A DNA stretch of 64,000 nucleotides, taken from the NCBI RefSeq assembly GCF_023555415.1, contig NZ_JAKRYL010000015.1:1-64000 (forward strand), in the 5' to 3' direction. Both the position numbers and the translations under genes were made by a program. How positions within the stretch are numbered: the stretch's first letter is position 1; each line of letters starts with the position of its first letter. Positions 9,241 through 18,075 of the stretch are shown piece after piece. This stretch comes from Halalkalibacter alkaliphilus. Its GTDB lineage: Bacteria > Bacillota > Bacilli > Bacillales > Bacillaceae_D. The notes beneath the pieces were generated by a model. It was not told the origin of the DNA and ran no database searches. It was given only the letters and a program-made list of their open reading frames with translations.

Positions 9241-10204
9241 ACTCGGTTACACCAATTGATTTTAATAATTCCTCATAAATGTCAGTTCTAGCTTCCATGT
9301 CCGCTATAACTTCATTGCGGTTCATAATAAGCATATCGGCTCCAGCCTGTTCCATTTCAGCTAGGAACTTTTCATCTTGTAGAATGCTCAGAAATGCTTC
9401 TTCTAGCTTTTCAATGACTTCCGTAGGAGTATCTTTTCTGGCTGCAATACCACGGTCTGTACTCATAACGATTGGATAGCCTAATTCAGTAAATGTTGGG
9501 ATATCAGGTGAAAAGGGATGGCGTTCTTCTGTTGCTATTGCAAGTGGGATTACTTCATCACCTAGGCGATAAATGTCAGAAAGGTTACCGGCAACAACAT
9601 CTGTATGGCCACCAAGAACAGAGGCAATGGCGTCAGCTGCTCCTTGAAAAGGGACATCTTCAAGGTTAATATCTGCTGCGTTCTCTAGCATTAAAGTCGC
9701 CAAATGTTGACCAACATATAACCCCGCATTCCCAACCGTAATCGTGCCAGGAGAACGTCTGGCTTTGTCAATCAATTCCTCTAAATTTGTAATACTACTG
9801 TCTGCTCTTACCGCAAAAACTGTTGGATCTCCGCCCCAGTTAACAAGTGGCTCAAACGTATCGACTTCAAAGCTCGTTTGGCTAACTAACGGTTGAGTTA
9901 TGATATGAGGAAGATTATAAGCTGCTAATGTATATCCATCTGGTTCCACTGTTGAAAATGAGTTCCACCCGACTTGACCGCCTCCACCTGGCCTATTTAC
10001 GATGACAAGTTCTTGCCCAAGGTACTCACTAGCATACTTTGAGATAATTCTTGCTTGGGTGTCAGTAGCAGCTCCTGGAGAAAAAGCAACAATCAACTGA
10101 ATGCTCTTGTCTGGAAATTCTTCGGTGGTGGGTGAAGAGTCTGAACAGCTTGCTAAAAAAAGAACAATAAAACAACCCAACAATGCGACCAAGCTTTTTT
10201 TCAT
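9239..10204 (-). CDS. tctC: TctC-type solute-binding lipoprotein
   Basis: Extracytoplasmic binding protein of the Bug/TctC family that captures a carboxylate for the TctAB permease. A lipoprotein signal peptide ends in LASC, with the lipidated cysteine at residue 20. The VAFSPGAATDTQARI and VNRPGGGGQVGWN segments match the ligand-pocket loops of the family. The ATG chosen follows GAAGGATG. An upstream in-frame start would add 16 residues and spoil the signal peptide. It is unusual in facing its permease rather than preceding it. Confidence 0.88.
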   Translation of the reverse strand: MKKSLVALLGCFIVLFLASCSDSSPTTEEFPDKSIQLIVAFSPGAATDTQARIISKYASEYLGQELVIVNRPGGGGQVGWNSFSTVEPDGYTLAAYNLPHIITQPLVSQTSFEVDTFEPLVNWGGDPTVFAVRADSSITNLEELIDKARRSPGTITVGNAGLYVGQHLATLMLENAADINLEDVPFQGAADAIASVLGGHTDVVAGNLSDIYRLGDEVIPLAIATEERHPFSPDIPTFTELGYPIVMSTDRGIAARKDTPTEVIEKLEEAFLSILQDEKFLAEMEQAGADMLIMNRNEVIADMEARTDIYEELLKSIGVTE

Positions 10205-10304
10205 AGTTACACATCCTTCGAAAAATTTACCTTCATATGAAGGATATGCCAAAAATACATAATAGAATGTTGTCTATAAGAAAAAGCGATACATATACGA
10301 TGAT

Positions 10305-10937
10305 CTATCGCTTTACACTTTTTTTCCTCCAACCTTGTATAGGTTGTTCAAAAAGTAACATTGTTCTTAAACGGAAAATAACATCAACCATTTTTGTAGA
10401 GAGCCATTGAGAAATTAGTGCTTGAATAACAATGGGCCAGGCAATGATTGAGCCGGTTACAATAAAAATGGAACCATTCAGAAGAAAAAGGGGCCTTCCT
10501 GGGGCAATGTCTCGAACGTTTGCTATGATAAGGGCAAGGACGCCCATCCCGCCATTTGAGACACCTTGGCGAAGAAGAATTCCTACACCAACTCCTAAAA
10601 TAATGGATCCAATGACTAAATCAATCCAAACATTGTTATAGGGCCTGTACAACTCAAAACTGAATAAATGAACACTTAAGGATGTAATGGTAATCCCGTA
10701 CATCGTTCCAATTGCACTTGCATTTCCAAGCCAATATATAGCAGCAACAAGCATTGAAAAGTTTACGAGCCATAAAGCAAAACTCAATGGAATATTTACC
10801 CAATAATTGAGCAAAACAGCAATTCCACCTGCACCACCTGAAGGAATTGAATGAGGAAAAAGAAAAAGTGCCATTCCAATGCCTTGAATGAACCCTCCGC
10901 ACGTAATTAATAAATATGACCGTAATGAATGTACCAT
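10305..10937 (-). CDS. YitT/YczE-type membrane protein
   Basis: A 210-residue integral membrane protein with about five transmembrane helices. The GGFIQGIGMALF start and SGGAGGIAVLLNYW are characteristic of the DUF161/YitT-YczE group of unknown function. It lacks the C-terminal DUF2179 cytoplasmic domain of full YitT proteins. AGGAG precedes the ATG. Confidence 0.75.
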   Translation of the reverse strand: MVHSLRSYLLITCGGFIQGIGMALFLFPHSIPSGGAGGIAVLLNYWVNIPLSFALWLVNFSMLVAAIYWLGNASAIGTMYGITITSLSVHLFSFELYRPYNNVWIDLVIGSIILGVGVGILLRQGVSNGGMGVLALIIANVRDIAPGRPLFLLNGSIFIVTGSIIAWPIVIQALISQWLSTKMVDVIFRLRTMLLFEQPIQGWRKKSVKR

Positions 10938-11149
10938 AGTAGCTCCTATAGTTTATTTGTTATTGTCGAGTTCTTGTCCTTATATCATTGTATTAGCTTT
11001 TTACATATTTATGTTAGCAGCTTTTCAAGGTTCATTGAATTACGCAGTTTTATTTTTTTAAGAAAATTGTAAAGAGCCCAAACGAAATAAAAGAATAAAC
11101 ATAGGATAGGATTGTAAGTTAACAATGAATCAAAAGGGGATGATTTTTC

Positions 11150-11248
11150 ATGTCACACACAACTGCAGGTTACGGCGGCGGATTCGCGTTATTAGTAGTG
11201 CTGTTTATTTTATTAATCATTATTGGATGTAGCTGGTGCGGCTATTAA
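11150..11248 (+). CDS. YjcZ-like tiny spore-associated membrane peptide
   Basis: A 32-residue peptide: Gly-rich GYGGGFALLVVLFILLIII followed by GCSWCGY. This is the typical form of the Bacillus YjcZ/tiny transmembrane sporulation family. AAAAGGGGATG precedes the ATG by a suitable distance. It is too short to be found by ordinary ORF calling. A role in the spore is inferred from the family only. Confidence 0.85.
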   Translation: MSHTTAGYGGGFALLVVLFILLIIIGCSWCGY

Positions 11249-11262
11249 TTTGCATTTTCAAG

Positions 11263-11297
11263 AGGGCTGGCTCATAAAGTCAGCTTTCTTTTTTTGT
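11263..11297 (+). terminator. Terminator of the YjcZ-like gene
   Basis: GCTGGCT pairs with AGTCAGC (one mismatch), followed by TTTCTTTTTTT. Confidence 0.65.
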
Positions 11298-11389
11298 TAA
11301 AATCTTGTCCTAATAACCTAAATCATTTCATAGACTTGTACAAGCGTTAAAGTTGTCCGTCGTAAGATTGATGATTGGAGGATGGTTCT

Positions 11390-12019
11390 ATGAGTGTGTT
11401 TTTAGGGTACATATTTTTAGGATTAAGTTTGGCTGCACCTATTGGTCCGGTTAATGCAGCCCAATTAGATCGTGGAATAAAAAGCGGTTTTTTTCATGCG
11501 TGGCTTGTCGGTTTAGGTGCTACTGTTGCGGATGCTTTTTATATGTTACTTGTTTTTGTTGGAGTGGTGCAATTTATTGAAATACCAATCATTCAAACGT
11601 TTCTATGGATTTTCGGTTTTTTTGTTTTAGTGTATACGGGGATTGAGAGTATTTCTGGGGCAGGAAGGATTTCCGCTACAAATATGAGGAGTTCAAAGGA
11701 TTCACATTTGAAATCCTTCTTCTCGGGCTTTTTTATGTCACTATTTAACCCACTAACGATATTATTTTGGCTCGGAATCTTTGGATCCATTTTGGCAAAA
11801 ACGGTGACGACTTATGGGACAAGTCAAGTGGTTTTATATAGTGCTGCCATCTTTATTGGTATAACTGTGTGGGATATAACTATGGCAGCACTTGCTAGTA
11901 CATTGCGAAAATACCTTACGAATAGACTGTTAACCATCATTTCAATCGTTTCTGGTTTTTCCCTTATTGGATTTGGAGTTTACTTTGGGATTCAAGCATT
12001 TCTTATTCTAACTTCGTAA
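11390..12019 (+). CDS. LysE/RhtB family exporter
   Basis: A 209-residue membrane protein with about six transmembrane segments. The N-terminal FLGLSLAAPIGPVNAAQLDRG motif contains the signature PIGP of amino acid exporters of the LysE superfamily. ATG follows TTGGAGGA. Its 3' end overlaps the convergent APC permease by 17 bp. Substrate is not evident. Confidence 0.85.
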   Translation: MSVFLGYIFLGLSLAAPIGPVNAAQLDRGIKSGFFHAWLVGLGATVADAFYMLLVFVGVVQFIEIPIIQTFLWIFGFFVLVYTGIESISGAGRISATNMRSSKDSHLKSFFSGFFMSLFNPLTILFWLGIFGSILAKTVTTYGTSQVVLYSAAIFIGITVWDITMAALASTLRKYLTNRLLTIISIVSGFSLIGFGVYFGIQAFLILTS

Positions 12020-13370
12020 ATAAAGAAGGGCTAGGCGGTTTATCATCTTCTTTCTTCTTCCAAAAATGGCTCATAATTAATGTAACAATAGCTACCACTA
12101 GGATAAAAACAAGGCTTATATAGAAGCCTGGTCGGCTTGTTTGATGAAACACCGTACCAATAACAGCAAGGAGAATGAAGACAAAACCAAGAACTCGCTT
12201 TATTTTGTCCTTTGTCGTTAATTCTAATAAACGTCCGTACGATCCTAAGATGAAAATCCAGTTATATAGCAACATAATTCCAGCTGCCGTCGTTACATAT
12301 TCGTAAAGGCGGCCTGGGATGATAATGGCAAGAATAATAGAGACGACCATTCCAGCGGCTGTTAGACCAATTGCTGGTAAAGCAATGTTTTTCCCAATTC
12401 TTTTAGAAAATAAAGTAGGGGCATCTCGGTCTTCCGCTAAAGTAACAAGAATTCGAATAACAGCAAATAAAGAGGCTACCATCGTTGAAAAGCCTGCAAT
12501 TATAAATACAGCATTAAAGAAATGATTTACATAAGGAACATTAAAAGCATTAAGTGCAGTTACAAACGGACTTTGCTCTGTCGTGAAGTTATTCCAAGAA
12601 ACCATAAGCAAGGCTAGTCCAATAGAAGCAATGTAAATAATTGCTAGGACTGTAAGCATTACTTTACCCGATTTCGGTGCTTCTTTCATATTTTTTAAAC
12701 GTATGGCAATTAAACCCATAATTTCGATCCCCGCAAAGCCGTAAAATCCGTAGATGAAAGCAGGAAGTAATCCAGTAAGTCCATTCGGAAAAAGGGAATC
12801 GAAAGTTCTTGGAAGGGGGACATCTTCTCCACCTTGACCGAATATTCCAAATAAGGCTAAAATGGCTAAAATAATAAACATGAGAATGGCTGCAACTTTT
12901 AGAACTGCCAAAAGGTTTTCAACACGGTCAAAGCTCTTTGTTCCAACTACTATAACAAGAATTCCAAGAGCAGCATATACACAAGCAAATACCCATAAAG
13001 GAACGGCTGGGAACCAAAATCTAGTGAAGATCGATAATGCAGTCATTTGACTTCCCATAATTAGCATTTCTGATAACCAATATACCCAACCACTACTAAA
13101 GCCTGCCCAGCGACCATAGGCTTTTTTTGCGTATGAACGAAACGATCCTTTTTGCGGATCAGCCATTGTCATCTTTGCCAGTGCTTCATAAACAAAATAG
13201 GTTCCAACAGCAGCTAAGGCAAAGGCAAATAAAACGGAAGGGCCAGCCATATCAATAGCAATGCTTGATCCGAGAAAAAAACCTGTACCAATTGTACCGG
13301 CTATACCTAGTAAGGATAATTCCCACCATTTCAATGGTTTTTCCGCTTGTTCACCAGCTTTTGTCTTCAA
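12003..13370 (-). CDS. APC family amino acid permease
   Basis: A 455-residue transporter with about 12 transmembrane helices. It opens with the family-typical WWELSLLGIAGTIGTGFFLG, containing the glycine-rich substrate-binding helix 1. The TTG start is preferred because GAGGAG lies eight bases upstream; a GTG three codons earlier overlaps that site. Probable proton symport of amino acids; the substrate is unclear. The 3' end runs into the LysE-type gene on the other strand, and no separate terminator is present between them. Confidence 0.88.
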   Translation of the reverse strand: MKTKAGEQAEKPLKWWELSLLGIAGTIGTGFFLGSSIAIDMAGPSVLFAFALAAVGTYFVYEALAKMTMADPQKGSFRSYAKKAYGRWAGFSSGWVYWLSEMLIMGSQMTALSIFTRFWFPAVPLWVFACVYAALGILVIVVGTKSFDRVENLLAVLKVAAILMFIILAILALFGIFGQGGEDVPLPRTFDSLFPNGLTGLLPAFIYGFYGFAGIEIMGLIAIRLKNMKEAPKSGKVMLTVLAIIYIASIGLALLMVSWNNFTTEQSPFVTALNAFNVPYVNHFFNAVFIIAGFSTMVASLFAVIRILVTLAEDRDAPTLFSKRIGKNIALPAIGLTAAGMVVSIILAIIIPGRLYEYVTTAAGIMLLYNWIFILGSYGRLLELTTKDKIKRVLGFVFILLAVIGTVFHQTSRPGFYISLVFILVVAIVTLIMSHFWKKKEDDKPPSPSLFTKLE

Positions 13371-13532
13371 GTTTATCACTCCTCATTCGAAATTATTGTT
13401 CGAAAAAGAAGCGTTGTTTATGTAATGAATGAGATAGAATTTATGATTTATTAAATGGGAAGCGTCTTTCATTTGGATTACATCGTAGAAATGGTTATGA
13501 TATAGGAAGGACAAAAAGGGTAGGGAAGCATT

Positions 13533-14411
13533 ATGGACACAGTAACTCACACGTTGTTTGGTTTAACAACGTACGGCGCAGTGAAGAAAGAGGAAATGGA
13601 CCGAAATACAAAAAGAGCATTGCTATTTTCTGCTTTGACTGCAAGCCAAATTCCGGATATAGATGTGGTTGCTAATATAACGGAAACCGGTAAAGTAATG
13701 GAACAAATGTGGCATAGAGGGTTAACGCATTCGTTTTTTCTTGTACCAATATGGGCCGGACTTATTTATGTAGTTGCCTATTTTATTTGGAAGCGTAAAG
13801 ACTTACTTATTTTCTATTTGGCTATGGTAAATGTCGCAATACATAACGCGTCAGATGCATTAAATGCTTGGGGAACAGGGGTTTTTGAACCACTTTCACA
13901 GATGAGGGTGACGCTTGGAGTTATCCCAATTGTTGACTTAGTGATCTGGTCGATTATTTTATTTGGTTTCGTCATTATTAGGATCAAAAGGGATATACAA
14001 CGGTATAAAGTATGGAGATATGTTTGGGTTGGTATCGCTTTACACATATTCATCCAGGGAACTCAAGGGATACTCATTTATCAAGAAGCGATAAAAGATT
14101 ATGAAGAAGTGGCTCTCTCAGCTAGTTTCCTCCCAGGTCATTTTTCGGTTATTGGAAAAAACTCAGATATTGTCACACTTTCTAATGCAACGGTTTGGGG
14201 AGGAAAAGTTGTGAATGAAACCATTGTATCAATGGATGAGGCTAATTTAGAGCCACTTTATCAAGCAAATCCGAAAGCGGAAGTATTAGTGGAATGGGCA
14301 CCATTTGTCGTAGTAGTTGAAACAGATGAAATACTTGGGGTGTATGATCCACGTTTTTATCGGGACGGTTCGTCTTTTTTGTTTGAATATATTAACATTA
14401 ACCGAGATTAG
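13533..14411 (+). CDS. Membrane-bound metal-dependent hydrolase-like protein (DUF457/YdjM)
   Basis: A 292-residue protein. The N-terminal MDTVTHTLFGLTTYG, then IPDIDV and HRGLTHSFFLVP, place the conserved His and Asp residues of the YdjM/DUF457 family. About four to five transmembrane helices follow, and the last 110 residues look extramembrane. The biochemical function of the family is not settled. Shine-Dalgarno is weak (GTAGGGAAGC). Confidence 0.8.
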   Translation: MDTVTHTLFGLTTYGAVKKEEMDRNTKRALLFSALTASQIPDIDVVANITETGKVMEQMWHRGLTHSFFLVPIWAGLIYVVAYFIWKRKDLLIFYLAMVNVAIHNASDALNAWGTGVFEPLSQMRVTLGVIPIVDLVIWSIILFGFVIIRIKRDIQRYKVWRYVWVGIALHIFIQGTQGILIYQEAIKDYEEVALSASFLPGHFSVIGKNSDIVTLSNATVWGGKVVNETIVSMDEANLEPLYQANPKAEVLVEWAPFVVVVETDEILGVYDPRFYRDGSSFLFEYININRD

Positions 14412-14430
14412 AGTGACAATTAGTTCACTC
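14411..14430. terminator. Short bidirectional terminator
   Basis: GAGTGA pairs with TCACTC around a short loop, with T-rich sequence on the plus side. It separates two convergent genes. Confidence 0.6.
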
Positions 14431-14610
14431 TTTCTTTTCTTGGTTATGAGTATTTTTCGTTCGTTCACGTTGATACCTTACGATAATCGACATAAGCTCC
14501 GCTTTTGAAATAAAATCTCCAAATTCCTGTGAATATTTGTGCTGCAGTTTCTCAAGGTGCTTTAGTGACTTTTTGCTTAAGCGAGAAAATTGTTTTTCTG
14601 ATAAATCCAT
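14425..14610 (-). CDS. Small charged protein of unknown function
   Basis: A 61-residue Lys/Glu-rich, mostly helical protein with no membrane segment. A good GAAGGGAG precedes the ATG. It lies alone between convergent DUF457 and the MBL gene. I do not recognise the family. Confidence 0.6.
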   Translation of the reverse strand: MDLSEKQFSRLSKKSLKHLEKLQHKYSQEFGDFISKAELMSIIVRYQRERTKNTHNQEKKE

Positions 14611-14812
14611 TTGTATTCTCCCTTCTATAGTAAACCTATATATTATATGCAGGAATATCGATAATATTTCTACGAAAAAAGGCGGAATTTAGAACCGAAA
14701 AGCAGGGGGTGACGAAATACAAGCAGTAGATTAAAGGAAGTAATAGAAATTATAATGAGCCAGTCTTTTCGCATTGAAAGCAAACTGGCTACTATCATTT
14801 TTATTAGAGGCT

Positions 14813-15727
14813 CTACAATAAGATTGTCTCTCCTATTTTCAAAGTGTTTAACTTTTTGTCCGGTGTGTTTCTGCGGGACCATTCAGCATGCAGTCTTTCT
14901 AACGCTTCAGGACCCGTATCCATTGATAGTCGGTAAGTCCCGTAATGCATCGGTACAAATGTTTGTGCACCAAGGTCTAAAAATGCTTGTACCGCCTGTT
15001 CTGGGTTCATATGTTGCAATCCTGACATCCATTCCGGTTCATAATCGCCTATTGGCATAAAAGCCGTATCAATCGTAAAACGATTCCCAATATCATAAAA
15101 CCCACGAAAATAACCAGTATCTCCAGCAAAATAAAATGTATGTTGATCAGTTTGAATGATCCAGCCTCCCCAATGTGCACGATTTTTATCAAAGAGATTT
15201 CTTCGGCTCCAATGTTGAGCGGGAACGAAATGGAGTTTGGTATCTTTGTACTTGTATGAATTCCACCAATTGGCCTCACTAACTGATGTGATTTTTCGTT
15301 GTTTAAATAGTTTTTTTAATCCTTGAGGTACGAAAAAATGAGGATTTCCTTTTAGTCTTCTAATGGATGAAAATTCAAGATGATCAAAATGTGCATGGGA
15401 GATGACGACGATATCTATTTCTGGTAACTTTTCAAGTTCAATCCCTAATGGAACCAATCTTCTTTCCGTTCCCATCCGTTTAGAAAAGACAGGATCTGTT
15501 AAAATATTGAGTCCGTGACATTGTATGAAGAAGGTAGAGTGACCAATCCATGTATACGTCATATGGGAGCGATTTTGTTGGAGATAGTGAATATTTGTAT
15601 TCTCTTCTATGGGGATACGGCTTGTTAAATCCTTGCCTTTATTACGAATTCGAAAATAATGATACAACTTTCGAAGATTCACTTTATTTTTATCGATATT
15701 ATCTAAATTTTGAAAAGGTCTCTTCAA
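14813..15727 (-). CDS. MBL-fold metallohydrolase (NAPE-PLD/UlaG-like)
   Basis: A 304-residue metallo-beta-lactamase fold hydrolase. The metal-binding SHAHFDH motif is at about residues 108-114. Further metal ligands are probable in the FAGDTGY and PMHYGTY segments. The order and spacing resemble N-acylphosphatidylethanolamine phospholipase D-like proteins. The TTG start follows AAGGAGTGATC. A weak hairpin (AGCCAGT/ACTGGCT, 14758-14792) lies downstream and may terminate it. Substrate unknown. Confidence 0.82.
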   Translation of the reverse strand: MKRPFQNLDNIDKNKVNLRKLYHYFRIRNKGKDLTSRIPIEENTNIHYLQQNRSHMTYTWIGHSTFFIQCHGLNILTDPVFSKRMGTERRLVPLGIELEKLPEIDIVVISHAHFDHLEFSSIRRLKGNPHFFVPQGLKKLFKQRKITSVSEANWWNSYKYKDTKLHFVPAQHWSRRNLFDKNRAHWGGWIIQTDQHTFYFAGDTGYFRGFYDIGNRFTIDTAFMPIGDYEPEWMSGLQHMNPEQAVQAFLDLGAQTFVPMHYGTYRLSMDTGPEALERLHAEWSRRNTPDKKLNTLKIGETILL

Positions 15728-15799
15728 AACAGATCACTCCTTGTTTAATCGTAGAGAGGTGATGAAGGAGCTGTTTCAAAAAGCCAAGAAACAGAAATA

Positions 15800-15880
15800 G
15801 CAATGGCTCTGGTCGCTACTCGCCTTGAGAAGAGAATCCAACTCAAGGCTTATAAAAGATGTAACGACCCCGCACATTGC
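15800..15880. repeat. Dispersed nested-hairpin repeat, copy B
   Basis: GCAATGGCT starts the element. GTCGCTAC pairs with GTAACGAC (one mismatch) and inner GCCTTGAG pairs with CTCAAGGC. It ends CCGCACATTGC directly against the stop codon of the amidinotransferase-fold gene. Confidence 0.8.
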
Positions 15881-16747
15881 TTAATGGTTATCTCCTTCTC
15901 TTAGAACAGGAAGAGTGCAGCAGCGGAACGACCCTCCAGATTTGATGATTTCGGTAATATCGACTTCAATCACTTCAAAACCACGTGCTCGTAACTGCTC
16001 ATTTACTTTTGTATTCACTGGCAAACTAAAGATTTTCTTGTTGCCAATCGATAAGACGTTGGTTCCTAGTGTAAATTGTTCTTCTTCCGTGACTTCAATT
16101 AAATCGAACCGAGAAGCAAGGAAGTCAATTTCTTTCGGTGTTAAAGCGTCAGGATAAATAAGTGCTTCTTTAGGAGATACAATATTAAATACACAATCCA
16201 AATGTAAGTATTTTTCTGTAAAAGGAACAGGCACAACCTCGTAATGAGGCAAAATGCTTTGCAGGTGATCAATCGCATTTTGATTCGTACGATTGCTTAA
16301 GCCGACGTAGATCGATTCTCCGTCAACAATAACATCTCCACCTTCAATCATATCACCAATTAAATTGAAATAAGACATCCGCTCCTGTTTAATCCAACCA
16401 CGTAATACTTCTTCTTCGCCTTGTCTAATCTTATGAGCCATTTCGGCAACAAATAAGATATGCCCAAAGGTAAATCCAATATCACGTGTAAATACTTGCT
16501 CTGGAAACATTTTTAAAGCAGGTAATAAAACAACATCGACCCCATGGTCCTCAAGTGTTTTCACAAATTTCTTATGTTGAGCCATTGCTAGTTCAATATG
16601 GATTCCTTCATCTTTAAATTTCTTTTGTGTTTCATTGATAACGTCGCGAATCGTCATATATTCTGGTTTGCATAAAATGACTTGTTTTAATACATCATAT
16701 TCACTTCTTGCAAACGGCTTTCGTTGTTGCTTAGAAAAAATAGACAT
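15881..16747 (-). CDS. Amidinotransferase-fold hydrolase (DDAH/arginine deiminase-like)
   Basis: A 288-residue member of the guanidino-group modifying superfamily, similar to Bacillus YkgA. Visible motifs are IEGGDVIVDG with the acidic guanidine ligand, HLDCVFN with the catalytic His, and GGSFRCCTLP near the C-terminus with the nucleophilic Cys. It may hydrolyse dimethylarginine or a related compound; substrate cannot be assigned. ATG follows GGGGG by seven bases. A dispersed repeat sits immediately downstream. Confidence 0.85.
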   Translation of the reverse strand: MSIFSKQQRKPFARSEYDVLKQVILCKPEYMTIRDVINETQKKFKDEGIHIELAMAQHKKFVKTLEDHGVDVVLLPALKMFPEQVFTRDIGFTFGHILFVAEMAHKIRQGEEEVLRGWIKQERMSYFNLIGDMIEGGDVIVDGESIYVGLSNRTNQNAIDHLQSILPHYEVVPVPFTEKYLHLDCVFNIVSPKEALIYPDALTPKEIDFLASRFDLIEVTEEEQFTLGTNVLSIGNKKIFSLPVNTKVNEQLRARGFEVIEVDITEIIKSGGSFRCCTLPVLREGDNH

Positions 16748-16910
16748 TTATGGTCCCCCAGTTTTTTATCAGTCTTTATCAATGATAGCATGCCCAATGT
16801 TGGCAGAAACATGAGGTCTACTTTCAATGTTTTGACCATGTTTATTTATAGTCATTTGGTTCATAATGGAAAATAGAGCCAATACACGCAGCCGTTATAA
16901 AGGAGGAAAA

Positions 16911-17282
16911 GTGGAGCAGCTAATTGAGTTTGTTGAAGCGCAACAGGCATGGTTATTTTTAATTGGTGTTGTGATTGTTGGTTTTTTGCTTATTTCCTTA
17001 TTAAAAACGTTATTTAAATTTGCTGTTATCCTACTCGTAGTGGCAATAGGGGCAGTTGTTTTATTTGATATGGCACCAGAAGATCTTGCTGAGGGTGGCG
17101 TTAACTCGGTGAAAAAGGGAACAGCGTTTATCCAGGATAAAATGATCCCAATGATGTCTGAAGGTTTTTTAGAAGAACTGTTTAAACAGCCCATATCTAT
17201 AAATGAATTATTAGATGAACTTGAACTAAACAATCACAACGAACAGGACACCATAGTTGAAGTAATTAAAGAGAATAAGTGA
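16911..17282 (+). CDS. Small membrane protein of unknown function
   Basis: About 123 residues, with two hydrophobic stretches at about residues 14-57 and a C-terminal acidic cytoplasmic region. GTG is preferred because AAGGAGG lies four bases upstream. An in-frame ATG at 16866 has no binding site. Its terminator has been split by the downstream IS element. Family not recognised. Confidence 0.6.
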   Translation: MEQLIEFVEAQQAWLFLIGVVIVGFLLISLLKTLFKFAVILLVVAIGAVVLFDMAPEDLAEGGVNSVKKGTAFIQDKMIPMMSEGFLEELFKQPISINELLDELELNNHNEQDTIVEVIKENK

Positions 17283-17287
17283 AGAAG

Positions 17288-17319
17288 GGGGTGTCTCAAA
17301 AGGTCTGTTTTTGACCTTT
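17288..17319 (+). terminator. Left part of a terminator interrupted by an IS
   Basis: GGGGTGTCTCAAAAGGTC is an 18-base left arm. Its partner is split: GACCTTT at 17313-17319 and TGAGACACCCC at 18998-19008. Removing 17320-18997 restores a perfect 18-bp stem. Confidence 0.85.
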
Positions 17320-17333
17320 TGATATGCTCCCCT

Positions 17334-17375
17334 TAAGGTAGACAGATTAAAAAATAAAAATCTGTTTTTACCTTA
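17334..17375 (+). promoter_or_regulatory. Subterminal hairpin ahead of IS orfA
   Basis: TAAGGTA and CAGATT pair with AATCTG and TACCTTA across a short A/T loop. It lies between the IS end and the orfA start. It could block transcription or translation entering from outside; that role is inferred. Confidence 0.55.
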
Positions 17376-17389
17376 GGGGGAGTTTTTTT

Positions 17390-18067
17390 ATGGCGAAACA
17401 ATGGTATTCACCTGAATATAAGCTTAAAGTTTTGCTTGCTTACGAAACCAAAAACTGCACAATAAGAGAACTGTGTTTAAAATACAAAATTGCTAAAACT
17501 TCGTTATCAAAGTGGATTAAGCAATTTAGAACGGATGGAATAGATGGTTTACATACATCGACATCTTGTAAGGCGTATTCTAAGGAGCTTAAGGAAGCAG
17601 CTGTTAGAGACTTTTTGAATGGTGACTACTCCCAAAATGAAATCATTAGAATGTATGAAATCTCCAGTTTATCCGTACTTCAGAGGTGGATTAACAAGTA
17701 TAATAGTCATAGAGAATTAAAGGATACGAAAAAGGGAAGGATGGCCTCTATGACTAAAGGAAGAAAGACAACTTGGGAAGAACGAATACAAATAGCTACT
17801 GATTGTTTGGAAAGTGGTAAGGATTATCAAAAGACTGCGGAAGTTTATGGTATATCCTATCAACAAGTTTATCAATGGGTAAAAAAGTACGAAAAAGATG
17901 GAGCTGAATCACTTCAAGATAAGCGTGGAAGAACCAAAGCGGAAAGCGAACTATCACCAGACGAAAAGATAAAATTACAAATGCAGAAGCTTGAGAGAGA
18001 AAATGAACGTTTACGTGCCGAGAATTTATTTTTAAAAAAGTTAGAGGAGATCGAAAGGAGGCGGTAA
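17390..18067 (+). CDS. IS3/IS150-type transposase OrfA
   Basis: A 225-residue DNA-binding protein with two helix-turn-helix units, about residues 5-55 and 125-175. A C-terminal leucine-zipper-like helix (about 190-220) should mediate multimerisation. It is longer than many OrfA proteins (about 100-175 residues) because of the duplicated HTH part. Near its end A AAA AAG (18034-18040) is in the correct phase for -1 slippage into orfB, followed by a GGAGG-like stimulator at 18057. Confidence 0.9.
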   Translation: MAKQWYSPEYKLKVLLAYETKNCTIRELCLKYKIAKTSLSKWIKQFRTDGIDGLHTSTSCKAYSKELKEAAVRDFLNGDYSQNEIIRMYEISSLSVLQRWINKYNSHRELKDTKKGRMASMTKGRKTTWEERIQIATDCLESGKDYQKTAEVYGISYQQVYQWVKKYEKDGAESLQDKRGRTKAESELSPDEKIKLQMQKLERENERLRAENLFLKKLEEIERRR

Positions 18068-18075
18068 TAAGCCAA

